The translations under genes were made by a program, and so were the position numbers. The notes below the pieces were generated by a model. It saw nothing but the letters and a program-made list of their open reading frames with translations. It had not been told where the DNA came from and ran no database searches. From positions 124,001 through 188,000 of the forward strand of contig JAGOPK010000002.1 in NCBI GenBank assembly GCA_017992055.1: a stretch of DNA of 64,000 nucleotides, given 5' to 3'. This document shows, piece by piece, positions 1 to 9,242 of this stretch (position 1 is the first letter of the stretch; each line of letters opens with the position of its first letter). The stretch comes from Burkholderiaceae bacterium (GTDB lineage: Bacteria; Pseudomonadota; Gammaproteobacteria; Burkholderiales; Burkholderiaceae_C).

Positions 1-534
1 GCCCAGCACCAGCGAAAACGGCGTGTGCATCAGCTTGCCCGGCGCGGTGATCAGGCCCAGCGCATGCAGCAGCTGGTCGGCGCCCGAGCCGATGATCAGG
101 TCGGCCACCCAGCCGTTGTCGCTGAGCAGGCCCTTCCAGGCATAGACGCGCAGCAGGAACGAGGTCCAGAACGGCAGCATCACGCCCATCAGCAGCGCCG
201 GCTGCAGGCCGGGCCGGGCGCGGGCCATGAAATAGGCGAACGGGTAGCCGATGCACAGGCACAGCAGCGTGGTCGCCGCGGCGTATTTCAGGCTGGCCAG
301 ATAGGTCTTGAAGTACAGCGCGTCCTCGCTGATGAAGACGTAGTTGCCGAGCTTGATGCTCAGCTGCAGCAGGCCGTCGCGGTAGCTGATCAGGTCCTTG
401 AAGACCACGGTCTCCATCTCGGAGACGCTGATCTTGACCAGGATCAGAAAGGGCAGGGCGAAGAACAGCAGCAGCCACAGATAGGGCGCGCCGATCAGGG
501 CGCTGCGGCCGTTGAGCCAGCGCGGCCCCGTCAT
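1..534 (-). CDS. potH: Polyamine ABC transporter permease PotH-like (partial)
   Basis: Inner-membrane permease of a putrescine/spermidine importer, cut by the window edge; about 178 N-terminal codons remain. The reading starts MTGPRWLNGRSA and shows a first hydrophobic helix near residues 14-32 and further hydrophobic stretches near 85-100 and 120-140, as expected for PotB/PotH permeases. Its ATG overlaps the stop of the ATPase gene by four bases (ATGA), so the two are translationally coupled. It is the last visible gene of the putrescine operon; a PotI-like second permease would be expected just outside the window. The family assignment rests on helix pattern plus context. Confidence 0.85.
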   Translation of the reverse strand, partial: MTGPRWLNGRSALIGAPYLWLLLFFALPFLILVKISVSEMETVVFKDLISYRDGLLQLSIKLGNYVFISEDALYFKTYLASLKYAAATTLLCLCIGYPFAYFMARARPGLQPALLMGVMLPFWTSFLLRVYAWKGLLSDNGWVADLIIGSGADQLLHALGLITAPGKLMHTPFSLVLG

Positions 535-1631
535 TGCGTCAGCACCACATGGGCCGAGCGCGACCAGTGCGCCCACACCGCATCGCCCCAGGTCAGCTCG
601 TCGTCCTTGTGGCGCTGGGTGTTGGCCATGCTGACCTTCAGCCGCGCGCCGCTGGGCAGCTCGACGTGGTAGACGGTGAAGCTGCCGAAGTAGGACATCT
701 CCTTGATCGTGCCGGGCGCGGTGTTGAACTCGTCGTGCGGCTGATGGCGATGGCGGCTGAGGTGGATCTTCTCGGGTCGCAGGGCCACGGTCACGGCCAT
801 GCCCTGGGTGCCGGTGATGCCGTGGCCCACATAGTGTTTGCAGTCGGCCGAGTTGATGATCACATGGTCGGGCTCGTCCACCTCCAGCGTGCCGGCCAGC
901 AGGTTGACGTTGCCGATGAAGTCGGCCACGAAGCGGGTCTGCGGCGTCTCGTAGATCTCGGCCGGCGCGCCCACCTGCAGCAGCCGGCCTTCGCTCATGA
1001 TGGCGATGCGGCTGGCCATGGTCATGGCCTCTTCCTGGTCGTGCGTGACCATCACGCAGGTCACGCCGACTTGCTCGATGATGTTGACCAGCTCGATCTG
1101 GGTCTCCTCGCGCAGCTTCTTGTCGAGTGCGCCCAGCGGCTCATCCAGCAGCAGCAGCTTGGGCTGCTTGGCCAGGCTGCGTGCCAGGGCCACGCGCTGC
1201 TGCTGGCCGCCCGACAGCTGGTGCGGCTTGCGCTGGGCGAACTTGCCCAGCTGCACCAGCTTGAGCATGGCCTCCACGCGCTGCGCCACCTGCTCGCGCG
1301 GCAGGCCCTCGCGCTTCAGGCCGAAGGCGATGTTGTCCCAGACGCTGAGGTGCGGAAACAGCGCATAGCTCTGGAACATCATGTTCATCGGCCGCTGGTA
1401 GGGCGGCAGGCCCGACAGGTCCTGCCCGCCCAGCACGATGCGGCCCGAACTGGGCGTCTCGAAGCCGGCCAGCATGCGCAGCAGCGTGGTCTTGCCGCAG
1501 CCCGACGAGCCCAGCAGCGCGAAGATCTCGCCGCGGGCAATGTCCAGCGACACATGGTTGACGGCCTTGAAGCCGTCGAAGTCCTTCACCACGTCCTGGA
1601 TCTGCAGGAACGTGGCGTCGTCGCCCGCCAT
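531..1631 (-). CDS. potG: Polyamine ABC transporter ATP-binding protein PotG
   Basis: Cytoplasmic ATPase (366 aa) driving putrescine uptake with the neighbouring binding protein and permease. The translation carries Walker A (GSSGCGKTT, about residues 38-46), the ABC signature LSGGQQQRVALARSL, Walker B LLLLDEPLGALD, the switch His in MVTHDQEEA, and a C-terminal TOBE-like region after about residue 280, the usual PotA/PotG plan and length. I chose the ATG beginning MAGDDATFLQIQ because it lies 2 bp after the potF stop; the same frame stays open far upstream, but that stretch is an antisense-like shadow of potF. Tightly packed operon member. Confidence 0.93.
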   Translation of the reverse strand: MAGDDATFLQIQDVVKDFDGFKAVNHVSLDIARGEIFALLGSSGCGKTTLLRMLAGFETPSSGRIVLGGQDLSGLPPYQRPMNMMFQSYALFPHLSVWDNIAFGLKREGLPREQVAQRVEAMLKLVQLGKFAQRKPHQLSGGQQQRVALARSLAKQPKLLLLDEPLGALDKKLREETQIELVNIIEQVGVTCVMVTHDQEEAMTMASRIAIMSEGRLLQVGAPAEIYETPQTRFVADFIGNVNLLAGTLEVDEPDHVIINSADCKHYVGHGITGTQGMAVTVALRPEKIHLSRHRHQPHDEFNTAPGTIKEMSYFGSFTVYHVELPSGARLKVSMANTQRHKDDELTWGDAVWAHWSRSAHVVLTQ

Positions 1632-1633
1632 GC

Positions 1634-2755
1634 TCAGAGCCCGGTCTTGAAGCTGGTGTAGGTGCGCGTCATCAGCCGCCGCAGGTCGTTGTTCAGCGCA
1701 TCGGGCGCCTTCATCTTGGCCAGGTCGGCCGGCGACAGGAACACCGTCGGGTTGCTGGCCACCTCGGGCTTGATGTGCTTCTTGGATTCGAGGTTGGGGT
1801 TGGCGTAGAACACCTTGTTGGTCAGCGCCGCATGCACCTCGGGGCGCAGCAGGTAGTTGATGAACTTGTGCGCATTGCCCGGATGGGCGGCATCGGTGGG
1901 GATGACCATCACGTCGAAGAACAGCAGGCCGCCGCTGCTGGGCACCAGGGCCTCGATCTTCTGGCCGGTCTTGCCGTCGATGGCGCGCTGGCGGGCGATG
2001 TTGATGTCGCCCGACCAGCCGAGTGCCAGGCAGATGCTGCCATTGGCCATGTCGTTGATGTAGCCCGAGCTGGAGAACAGCGAGACATGCGGGCGGATGG
2101 TCTTCAGCAGCGCGCCGGCGGCCTGGTAGTCGGCCGCCACCTTGCTGTAGGGCGCCTTGCCCAGGTAGTGCAGGGCGGCCGGCAGCACCTCGGAGGCCGA
2201 ATCCAGGAAGCTGACGCCGCAGCTCTTGAGCTTGCTGATGTACTCGGGCTTGAACACCAGGTCCCAGGCATTGGCCGGCATCGGCGTGCTGCCCAGCACG
2301 GCCTTGACCTTGTCGACATTGATGCCCACCGTGGTGTAGCCCCACAGCCAGTTGACCATGTAGTCGTTGCCCGGGTCCAGTCGCGCCAGCTGGGCCTGCA
2401 CCGCCGGATCGAGGTACTTCAGGTTGGGGATCTTGCTCTTGTCGATCTTGGCCAGCAGGCCGCCATCGACCTGCAGCTTGGCCCAGTGCGACGAGGGCAC
2501 GACGATGTCGTAGCCGCTCTTGCCCGCCACCAGCTTGGCATGGACGATTTCGTTGTTGTCGAAATTGTCGTAGCGCACCTTGATGCCGGTCTCCTTCTCG
2601 AAGTTGCGCAGCGTGTCCTCGGCGATGTAGTCCGACCAGTTGTAGATGTTCAGCACCTTCTCCTCCTCCTGCGCCAGGGCAGGGGCCGGTGCCAGGGCGG
2701 CGGCCGAGGCCGCCAGGGTCAGCAGGGCGAGGGCGCGACGGGACATCCGAGTCAT
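1634..2755 (-). CDS. potF: Periplasmic putrescine-binding protein PotF-like
   Basis: Substrate-binding protein (373 aa) of the polyamine importer. It begins with a Sec signal peptide (MTRMSRRALALLTLAA, cleavage probably after APALA), followed by the PotD/PotF-type N-lobe LNIYNWSDYIAEDTLRNFEK. Later landmarks are NWLWGYTTVGIN and the ALGWSGD segment typical of spermidine/putrescine-binding proteins; length is normal. The chosen ATG is preceded by GGAGGAA about 7 bases upstream; a TTG one codon earlier is the only close alternative. It sits directly after the catabolic genes, so uptake and degradation of putrescine are co-transcribed. Confidence 0.92.
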   Translation of the reverse strand: MTRMSRRALALLTLAASAAALAPAPALAQEEEKVLNIYNWSDYIAEDTLRNFEKETGIKVRYDNFDNNEIVHAKLVAGKSGYDIVVPSSHWAKLQVDGGLLAKIDKSKIPNLKYLDPAVQAQLARLDPGNDYMVNWLWGYTTVGINVDKVKAVLGSTPMPANAWDLVFKPEYISKLKSCGVSFLDSASEVLPAALHYLGKAPYSKVAADYQAAGALLKTIRPHVSLFSSSGYINDMANGSICLALGWSGDINIARQRAIDGKTGQKIEALVPSSGGLLFFDVMVIPTDAAHPGNAHKFINYLLRPEVHAALTNKVFYANPNLESKKHIKPEVASNPTVFLSPADLAKMKAPDALNNDLRRLMTRTYTSFKTGL

Positions 2756-2851
2756 CAAGGGTTCCTCCGGGGCGGTGCTTTGAACGGTTGGGGCAAGTCT
2801 AGGCGGGCGCTGGCGCGGCGTTGATCGGGGTTAGCGAAGGCTTGAGCGGTC

Positions 2852-4267
2852 TCAAAGCCAGCCGGCGCGGCGGGCGTCGGCCAGGGTCAGGTCCAGGCAG
2901 CGGCGGATCAGCGCCACCATCTCGTCGATCTGCGCCCGGGTGATGACCAGCGGCGGCGCGATGATCATGCGGTCGCCGACGGCGCGCATGATCAGGCCGT
3001 TGGCAAAGCAGTGGCCACGGCAGACCATGCCCAGCGACAGCGCGGGGTCGAACGGCGTCAGCCGGGCCTTGTCCTTCACGAGCAGCAGGGCTCCCATCAA
3101 TCCACAGGTTTCGGCCGTGCCGACCAGCGGGTGCTCGGCCAGGCCCTCGAAGGCCTTTGCAAGATACGGGCCGACATCGTCGTGCACCTGCTCGACCAGC
3201 TTCTGTTCCTGGATCAGCCGGATGTTGGCCAGGGCCACGGCGCAGGCCACCGGATGGCCCGAGTAGGTGTAGCCATGCTCGAACTCGCCGCCCTGCTCGA
3301 TCAGCACCTTGGCCACGCGGTCGCCGACCATCACGCCGCCCAGCGGGATGTAGCCACTGGTCACGCCCTTGGCAAAGGTCATCAGGTCGGGCTGGAAGCC
3401 CAGGGTCTCACAGCCGAACCAGCGGCCGGTGCGGCCGAAGCCGCAGATCACCTCGTCGCTGACCAGCAGGATGCCGTAGCGGTCGCAGATGCGCTGCACC
3501 TCGGGCCAGTAGGTCGACGGCGGGATGATCACGCCGCCGGCGCCCTGCACCGGCTCGCCGATGAAGGCCGCCACCCGCTCGGGACCGACCTCCAGGATCT
3601 TGTCTTCCAGCCAGCGCGCGGCCTGCAGGCCGAAGGCCTCTCGGTCCAGTCCCTGCGGATGGCCCAGCTGTGCCCAGTAGGGCTGGTCGATGTGCACAAT
3701 GTCCGGGATGGGCAGGCCGCCCTGGGCATGCATGCCGGCCATGCCACCGAGTGAGGCGCCGGCCATGGTGCTGCCATGGTAGGCGTTGTGGCGGCTGATG
3801 ATGACCTGGCGCTGCGGCTGGCCCAGGATCTGCCAGTAGCGCCGCACCATGCGCACCACGGTGTCGTTGCCCTCGGAGCCCGAGCCGCTGAAGAACACAT
3901 GCTGGAACTGCGGCGGCGTGACCTCGGCCAGCAGCTCGGCCAGCGCGATGGCCGGCGGCGTGGCGGTCTGGAAAAAGGCGTTGTAGAACGGCAGCTGCTC
4001 CAGCTGGCGCGTGGCGGCGTCGATCAGCGCACGCTGGCCGTAGCCGACGTTCACGCACCACAGGCCGCTCATCGCATCGAGGATCTTGTGGCCCTCGCTG
4101 TCCCAGAGGTAGATGTTGTCGGCGCGGGTGATGATGCGCGAGCCCTTCTTGGCCAGGCTCTGGAAGTCGGTGAACGGGTGCAGGAAGTGCGCTGCGTCGG
4201 CGGCCTGCCACTGCTGGGTGCTGCGTTCGGCGCTGCGTTCGGCGCTGCGTTCGGTGATCGTGTTCAT
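2852..4267 (-). CDS. spuC: Putrescine-pyruvate aminotransferase (SpuC type, class III PLP)
   Basis: Class III PLP-dependent aminotransferase (471 aa) expected to move an amino group from putrescine (or another omega-amine) to pyruvate. Visible landmarks: SGLWCVNVGYG near the N-terminus, FFSGSGSEGNDT cofactor phosphate loop, SRHNAYHGST, the Asp of LLVSDEVICGFGRTG, and the PLP-lysine in MTFAKGVTSGYIPLGG. The ATG reading MNTITERSAERS is preferred over an upstream in-frame ATG because it has GAGG upstream and starts 10 bp after the puuA stop. Codons 5-15 are a triplicated ERSA unit from a 12-bp tandem repeat. Its presence beside puuA suggests both the transaminase and the gamma-glutamylation routes are available. 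Confidence 0.9.
   Translation of the reverse strand: MNTITERSAERSAERSTQQWQAADAAHFLHPFTDFQSLAKKGSRIITRADNIYLWDSEGHKILDAMSGLWCVNVGYGQRALIDAATRQLEQLPFYNAFFQTATPPAIALAELLAEVTPPQFQHVFFSGSGSEGNDTVVRMVRRYWQILGQPQRQVIISRHNAYHGSTMAGASLGGMAGMHAQGGLPIPDIVHIDQPYWAQLGHPQGLDREAFGLQAARWLEDKILEVGPERVAAFIGEPVQGAGGVIIPPSTYWPEVQRICDRYGILLVSDEVICGFGRTGRWFGCETLGFQPDLMTFAKGVTSGYIPLGGVMVGDRVAKVLIEQGGEFEHGYTYSGHPVACAVALANIRLIQEQKLVEQVHDDVGPYLAKAFEGLAEHPLVGTAETCGLMGALLLVKDKARLTPFDPALSLGMVCRGHCFANGLIMRAVGDRMIIAPPLVITRAQIDEMVALIRRCLDLTLADARRAGWL
4219..4254. repeat. 12-bp tandem repeat in spuC 5' end
   Basis: Three consecutive near-identical copies of GCTGCGTTCGGC (+ strand) encode the ERS-AERS-AERS stretch at the aminotransferase N-terminus. 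The unit is a multiple of three, so copy-number change would keep the frame. The peptide lies before the conserved fold and looks like a flexible leader. Confidence 0.8.
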
Positions 4268-4277
4268 GGTGCGGTCC

Positions 4278-5648
4278 TCAAACATGCAGAAGAAGGTGTT
4301 CACGTTCCCAGGGCGAGATCACCTTCATGAACTCGGCGTATTCGATCTCCTTGACCTCGGTGTAGACGGTGATGAACTCGGCGCCCAGCACCTCGTGCAG
4401 GTCCTTCTCGTTGCGCAGCAGCTCCAGCGCCTCGCCCAGGCTGCGTGGCAGCTGGTATTCGCCCAGGTAGGCGTCGCCCTTGCACTCCGAGGTCGGCTCG
4501 ATCTGCTTCTGGATGCCCAGCCAGCCGCAGGCCAGCGTGGCCGCCAGGGCCACATAGGGGTTGGCGTCGGCGCCGATGACGCGGTTCTCGATGCGCCGCG
4601 CCTGCGGCGGCGCCACCGGGCTGCGGATGCCCACGGTGCGGTTGTCGGTGCCCCACTGGATGTTGATCGGCGCCGCGGTGTTGCGCGCCAGCCGGCGGTA
4701 GCTGTTGACATAGGGCGCGAACAGCGCCATCGCCGCCGGGATGTACTTCTGCAGCCCGCCGATGTACCAGAAGAACTCCTTGGACGGCGTGCCGTCGGCA
4801 TTGCTGAAGATGTTGCCGCCGTCGCTGTGCCGCACCACGCTCTGGTGGATGTGCATGGCGCTGCCGGGCTCGCCGGCAATCGGCTTGGCCATGAAGGTGG
4901 CGAACATGTCGTGGCGCAGCGCCGCCTCGCGCACCGTGCGCTTGAACAGGAACACCTCGTCGGCCAGGCCCAGCGGATGCTCGTGGAAGAAGTTGATCTC
5001 CATCTGGCCGGCACCGATCTCGTGGATCAGCGTGTCGACGTTCAGCTCCATCTTCTCGCAGTAGTCGTAGACGTCCTCGAACAGCGGGTCGAACTCGTTG
5101 ACCGCGTCGATGGAGTAGGCCTGGCGGCTGGTCTCGCTGCGGCCCGAGCGCCCAACCGGCGGCTTGAGCGGCATGTCCGGATCGGTGTTGCGCGCCACCA
5201 GGTAGAACTCCAGCTCGGGCGCCACCACCGGCTTCCAGCCCTGGGCGGCGTACAGGTCGCACACCCGGCGCAGCACCGAGCGCGGCGCATAGGGCACCAG
5301 CTGGCCATCGCGGTCGAAGCAGTCGTGGATGACCTGGGCCGTGGGATCGGTGGCCCAGGGCACGATGCGCACCGTGCTCGGGTCGGGCCGCAGGTGCATG
5401 TCGCGGTCGGTGGGCGTGATGACGTCGTAATACGGCCCTTCCTCGGGAAACTCGCCGGTCACGCCCATCGCCACCACCGCCTCGGGCAGGCGCATGCCGC
5501 GGTCCTCGGTGAACTTCTGGCGCGGCAGGATCTTGCCGCGGGCCACGCCGGTGAGGTCGGGCACCAGGCATTCGATCTCGGTCACGCGGCGCTCGTTGAG
5601 CCAGTTCTCCAGCTCGGCGAAGTTGAAATGTTCTCGGTTGCTGCTCAT
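4278..5648 (-). CDS. puuA: Gamma-glutamylputrescine synthetase (glutamine synthetase family)
   Basis: Glutamine-synthetase-fold ligase (456 aa), expected to join glutamate to putrescine with ATP, the first step of the Puu pathway. The protein has the GS beta-grasp domain (residues 1 to about 110), then the catalytic barrel: ELEFYL, the metal/glutamate region AGQMEINF, MHIHQSVV (ATP/metal loop), NSYRRLARNTAAP and the IENRVIGADANPY segment. Length matches PuuA/GlnA3-type enzymes, shorter than housekeeping GlnA with its adenylylation loop, and neighbours puuD and puuB support the polyamine role. AGGTG precedes the ATG. Substrate choice among polyamines cannot be read directly. Confidence 0.9.
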   Translation of the reverse strand: MSSNREHFNFAELENWLNERRVTEIECLVPDLTGVARGKILPRQKFTEDRGMRLPEAVVAMGVTGEFPEEGPYYDVITPTDRDMHLRPDPSTVRIVPWATDPTAQVIHDCFDRDGQLVPYAPRSVLRRVCDLYAAQGWKPVVAPELEFYLVARNTDPDMPLKPPVGRSGRSETSRQAYSIDAVNEFDPLFEDVYDYCEKMELNVDTLIHEIGAGQMEINFFHEHPLGLADEVFLFKRTVREAALRHDMFATFMAKPIAGEPGSAMHIHQSVVRHSDGGNIFSNADGTPSKEFFWYIGGLQKYIPAAMALFAPYVNSYRRLARNTAAPINIQWGTDNRTVGIRSPVAPPQARRIENRVIGADANPYVALAATLACGWLGIQKQIEPTSECKGDAYLGEYQLPRSLGEALELLRNEKDLHEVLGAEFITVYTEVKEIEYAEFMKVISPWEREHLLLHV

Positions 5649-5730
5649 GCATCACCTGGTCGGTTGATTGGCGCGGCTTGTGCCTGGACAGGCGGGGCTG
5701 GCCGCGCATGGCGCCCGTGAGCACCGGACG

Positions 5731-6516
5731 CTAGGGGATCGGCGTGCGCCGTGCCTGCCATTGCCGGCAGGCCGCGCCAAAGGCCTGCAGCAGCTGCATC
5801 GATACCGGGTTGCTGGCGGCCTGCCACTCAGGGTGCCATTGCAGGCACAGGTTGAAGCCCTTGGCCTCGGCCACCGAAAACGCCTCGACCAGGCCGTCGG
5901 GTGCACGCGCTTCCACGCGCAGGCCCGGCGCCAGGGTCTTGACGGCCTGGCCATGCAGCGAGTTCACCTCGATGCGGCTGCGGTTCAGGATCTCGGCCAG
6001 GCGGCCGCCGGGCACCACGTCCACCGGGTGCGATGCCGCGTACTGCCGCTCGGCCGGCTCGCCGTCGGGCGCGCGGTGGTCGGCAAACGGGCCGGCCGGG
6101 CCGCTGGACTCCTGCACCGCCTGGTACAGGCTGCCGCCCAGCGCCACATTGGCCTCCTGCGCGCCGCGGCAGATGCCGAACAGCGGCATGCCGCGGGCAA
6201 TGACCTCGCGGATCAGCGGCAGGGTCCAGGCGTCGCGGTCCGGGTCCAGCGGCAGGCTGGGATCGTGCACGTCCTCGTCGAAGTGGCCCGGATGTACATT
6301 GCTCTTGCTGCCGGTGAGCAGCACGCCGTCGGCCAGGTCCAGCAGCGGCGCGATCTCCTCGGGCTGGGCCGTGGGCACGATCAGCGGCGTGCAGCCGGCC
6401 AGGCGCACGGCGTCCACATACTTCTTGCCGGCCATGTGGAAGGGGTGCTCGCCCAGCGGCTTGTTGCAGGCGGGCACCAGCACGACGGGCTTGCGGGGCA
6501 GGGCGGAGGCGGTCAT
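5731..6516 (-). CDS. puuD: Gamma-glutamyl-GABA hydrolase PuuD
   Basis: Class I glutamine-amidotransferase-like hydrolase (peptidase C26, 261 aa), expected to release GABA from gamma-glutamyl-GABA in the Puu pathway. The catalytic triad is visible: nucleophile Cys in FGICRGAQEANVALGG, and His/Glu in LQWHPEW near the C-terminus. The TGSKSNVHP segment is also typical of PuuD. It starts 11 bp after puuB ends and is followed by an 82-bp spacer before puuA, consistent with one operon. Normal length, no defects seen. Confidence 0.9.
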   Translation of the reverse strand: MTASALPRKPVVLVPACNKPLGEHPFHMAGKKYVDAVRLAGCTPLIVPTAQPEEIAPLLDLADGVLLTGSKSNVHPGHFDEDVHDPSLPLDPDRDAWTLPLIREVIARGMPLFGICRGAQEANVALGGSLYQAVQESSGPAGPFADHRAPDGEPAERQYAASHPVDVVPGGRLAEILNRSRIEVNSLHGQAVKTLAPGLRVEARAPDGLVEAFSVAEAKGFNLCLQWHPEWQAASNPVSMQLLQAFGAACRQWQARRTPIP

Positions 6517-6526
6517 TGGGGGATGC

Positions 6527-7873
6527 TCAGGCGAGGGCGTCTTTCAGTCGGTACCAGGCCATGCCCAGCACCAGCGAGGGCGTGCGCAGCCAGCGCCCGC
6601 CGGGAAACGGCCGGTGGTGCAGCCGCGCCAGCGTATCGAAGCGTTCGGCATCACCGGCCATGGCCTCGGCCACCAGGCGGCCGGCCAGGCCGGTCAGCGC
6701 CAGGCCGTGGCCGGAAAAGCCTTGCAGGTAATAGACCTGGGGCCGGCCGGGCAGCCGGCCGAAGTCGGGGGCGCGGTTCATCGAGATGTCGACGAAGCCG
6801 CCCCAGGCATGGGTCACGCCCAGGCCGGCCAGGGCCGGCAGCGTGGCCGCCATGCGCTGGCGCATGCCCTCGGCCAGGTTCATCGGCGTGGCCCGGCTGT
6901 AGCTGACGCGGCCGCCGTAGAGCATGCGCACCTGGCCCGGTGCCGTGTCCGGCGTCGTATCGGGGGCGAAGCGGAAGTAGTCGAGCACGAAGTTGTTGTC
7001 GCACACGGCCGAGCCGCTGGGGATCAGCGCCAGGGCCTGTTCCTGCGGCAGCGGCGCGCTGGCCACGATGTAGGTGCCGACCGGCATGATGCGCGGCGCG
7101 ATCTGCGGCGCGATCTGCGGCGCCAGCTCCTGCAGCAGCACATTGCCGGCCAGCAGCACCTGCTGCGCACGCACACGGCCACGCGGCGTGACCAGGGTGG
7201 CCGGCCCGGTGGCATGGGCCTGCAGCGCCTGCACCGGCGTGTCCTCGTGCAGCAGCACGCCCAGGCCGGCCGCGGCGCGGGCCAGGCCCAGCGTGTACTT
7301 CAGCGGATGCAGATGGCCCGAGCGCGGGTCGTGCACGCCGGCCACATAGCGCGGGCTCTGGATCCACTGGCCGATCTGCTCGCGCGGGATGCGCTGCATC
7401 GCATGGCCGTAGTGCCGTTCCAGATGATCGGCGCCGGCCAGCAGCTCACGCGCCTTGCCTTCGCTGGTGGCCACGCCCAGGTAGCCGTCGCGCCAATCGG
7501 CCTGGATGCCGAACTCGGCGCAGCGCTGGCGCAGCAGGTCCAGCGCCTCCAGGGTCATGCCGAAGACGCGGCGCGATTCGTCCAGGCCCAGCTGGGCCTC
7601 GATGGTGGCCACATCGCAGGCCAGGCCGTGGATGGCCTGGCCGCCGTTGCGGCCGCTGGCGCCCGCGCCGATCTGCTGCGCCTCCAGCAGGCGCACCGAG
7701 CGGCCGCGCCGTGCCAGCTCGATGGCCGCTGACAGCCCGGCCAGGCCGCCGCCGACGATGGCCACGTCGCACTGCACCTCAGCGTCCAGCGCCTCATGCC
7801 TGCGGTCCCGTAGCGCCGAATCGGCGTAATACGAGTGGCGGGCAAGCTCGCGGTCGATGCGGAGCAGGCTCAT
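6527..7873 (-). CDS. puuB: Gamma-glutamylputrescine oxidase-like FAD oxidoreductase
   Basis: DAO-family flavoprotein (448 aa), expected to oxidise gamma-glutamylputrescine to the aldehyde with release of ammonia and hydrogen peroxide. The N-terminal dinucleotide-binding motif is clear (VAIVGGGLAGLSAAIELARRG, read from about residue 37), followed by GASGRNGGQ, a hallmark of PuuB/GlpO-like oxidases. The C-terminus holds YLQGFSGHGLALTGLAGR, the usual FAD-contact segment of this family. Adjacent puuA and puuD make this assignment strong. An aldehyde dehydrogenase for the next step is not seen in the window. Confidence 0.88.
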   Translation of the reverse strand: MSLLRIDRELARHSYYADSALRDRRHEALDAEVQCDVAIVGGGLAGLSAAIELARRGRSVRLLEAQQIGAGASGRNGGQAIHGLACDVATIEAQLGLDESRRVFGMTLEALDLLRQRCAEFGIQADWRDGYLGVATSEGKARELLAGADHLERHYGHAMQRIPREQIGQWIQSPRYVAGVHDPRSGHLHPLKYTLGLARAAAGLGVLLHEDTPVQALQAHATGPATLVTPRGRVRAQQVLLAGNVLLQELAPQIAPQIAPRIMPVGTYIVASAPLPQEQALALIPSGSAVCDNNFVLDYFRFAPDTTPDTAPGQVRMLYGGRVSYSRATPMNLAEGMRQRMAATLPALAGLGVTHAWGGFVDISMNRAPDFGRLPGRPQVYYLQGFSGHGLALTGLAGRLVAEAMAGDAERFDTLARLHHRPFPGGRWLRTPSLVLGMAWYRLKDALA

Positions 7874-7931
7874 GGTCGTGCGCTAGGCAGATCCTCGGTG
7901 GCGTTGGAACGAAGCAGCCGGGGCCGCAGCC

Positions 7932-9242
7932 TCAGGCGTGGCGGCGGATGGCGTCGCGCACCGTGTCGACCATCTGGTCGATGTGCTGGCGCTCGATGAT
8001 CAGCGGCGGGCTGAAGGCGATGGTGTCGCCGGTGGTGCGGATCAGCACGCCCTTGTCGTAGCAGTCGAGGAAGATGTCGAAGGCGCGCTTGGCCGGGCTG
8101 CCCGGGATGGGCGTCAGCTCGATGCCGCCGACCAGGCCGATGTTGCGGATGTCGATGACATTGGGCTCGCCCTTCAGCGAGTGCACGGCCTCGGCGAAAT
8201 AACCGCCGATCTGCTGGGCGCGGGTCAGCAGGCCTTCTTCCTCGTAGACGTCCAGCGTGGCCAGCGCGGCGGCGCAGGCCAGCGGATGGGCCGAGTAGGT
8301 GTAGCCGTGCATGAACTCGATCAAATGCTCGGGGCCGTTCATGAAGGCATCGTGGATGCTCTGCTTGACCGCCACCGCGCCCATGGGCACGCAGCCGTTG
8401 CTGATGCCCTTGGCCATCACCATCAGGTCGGGCGTGACGCCGAAGGTCTGGGCGCCAAACGGATTGCCGGTGCGGCCAAAGCCGGTGATGACCTCGTCGA
8501 AGATCAGCAGGATGCCGTGCTGGTCGCAGATCTGGCGCAGCTTCTGCAGGTAGCCGGCCGGCGGGATCAGCACGCCGGTGGAGCCGGCCACCGGCTCGAC
8601 AATGACCGCGGCAATGGTGCTGGGGTCGTGCAGCGCGCACAGGCGTTCCAGGTCGTCGGCGAACTCGGCGCCATGGGCCGGCTGGCCCACCGTAAAGGCA
8701 TTGCGCGCCGGGTCGTGGGTGTGGCGGATGTGGTCCACGCCGGCCAGCATGGCGCCGAACATCTTGCGGTTGGCGACCATGCCACCCACCGAGATGCCGC
8801 CGAAGTTGACGCCGTGGTAGCCGCGCTCGCGGCCGATCAGGCGCGTGCGATGGCCTTCGCCGCGCACACGGTGGTAGGCCAGGGCGATCTTCAGCGCGGT
8901 GTCCACGCTCTCCGAGCCCGAGTTGGTGAAGAAGATCTTGTTCAGCCCGGCCGGCGTGAGCTTGGCCACGCGGTCGGCCAGCTCGAAGGCCTTGGGATGG
9001 GCCATCTGGAACGGCGGCGAATAGTCCAGCTCGGCCGCCTGCTGCTGGATGGCCTGCACGATCTTGGGCCGGGCATGGCCGGCGTTGACGCACCACAGGC
9101 CGGCGATGCCGTCCAGCACCTGGCGGCCGTCGTCGGTCCAGAAGTGCATGCCGCTGGCCTTGGTGAACAGCCGCGGCGCCTTCTTGAACTGGCGGTTGGC
9201 GGTGAACGGCATCCAGTAGGCGTCGAGGTCGGGCTGGCGCAT
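7932..9242 (-). CDS. Omega-amino acid--pyruvate aminotransferase (class III PLP)
   Basis: Second class III aminotransferase of the operon (436 aa), closest in pattern to beta-alanine/omega-amino-acid:pyruvate aminotransferases (AptA/BauA). Landmarks: MPFTANRQFKKAPR at the start, IAGLWCVNAGH, FFTNSGSESVDTALK (phosphate loop), GYHGVNFGG, LIFDEVITGFGRTG, and the lysine in MVMAKGISNGCVPMG. The ATG (MRQPDLDAYW) has GGAG upstream; an in-frame earlier start would add an unlikely leader. It is the promoter-proximal gene of the putrescine operon, so it may handle beta-alanine or GABA arising from polyamine breakdown; the exact substrate is an inference. Confidence 0.88.
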   Translation of the reverse strand: MRQPDLDAYWMPFTANRQFKKAPRLFTKASGMHFWTDDGRQVLDGIAGLWCVNAGHARPKIVQAIQQQAAELDYSPPFQMAHPKAFELADRVAKLTPAGLNKIFFTNSGSESVDTALKIALAYHRVRGEGHRTRLIGRERGYHGVNFGGISVGGMVANRKMFGAMLAGVDHIRHTHDPARNAFTVGQPAHGAEFADDLERLCALHDPSTIAAVIVEPVAGSTGVLIPPAGYLQKLRQICDQHGILLIFDEVITGFGRTGNPFGAQTFGVTPDLMVMAKGISNGCVPMGAVAVKQSIHDAFMNGPEHLIEFMHGYTYSAHPLACAAALATLDVYEEEGLLTRAQQIGGYFAEAVHSLKGEPNVIDIRNIGLVGGIELTPIPGSPAKRAFDIFLDCYDKGVLIRTTGDTIAFSPPLIIERQHIDQMVDTVRDAIRRHA

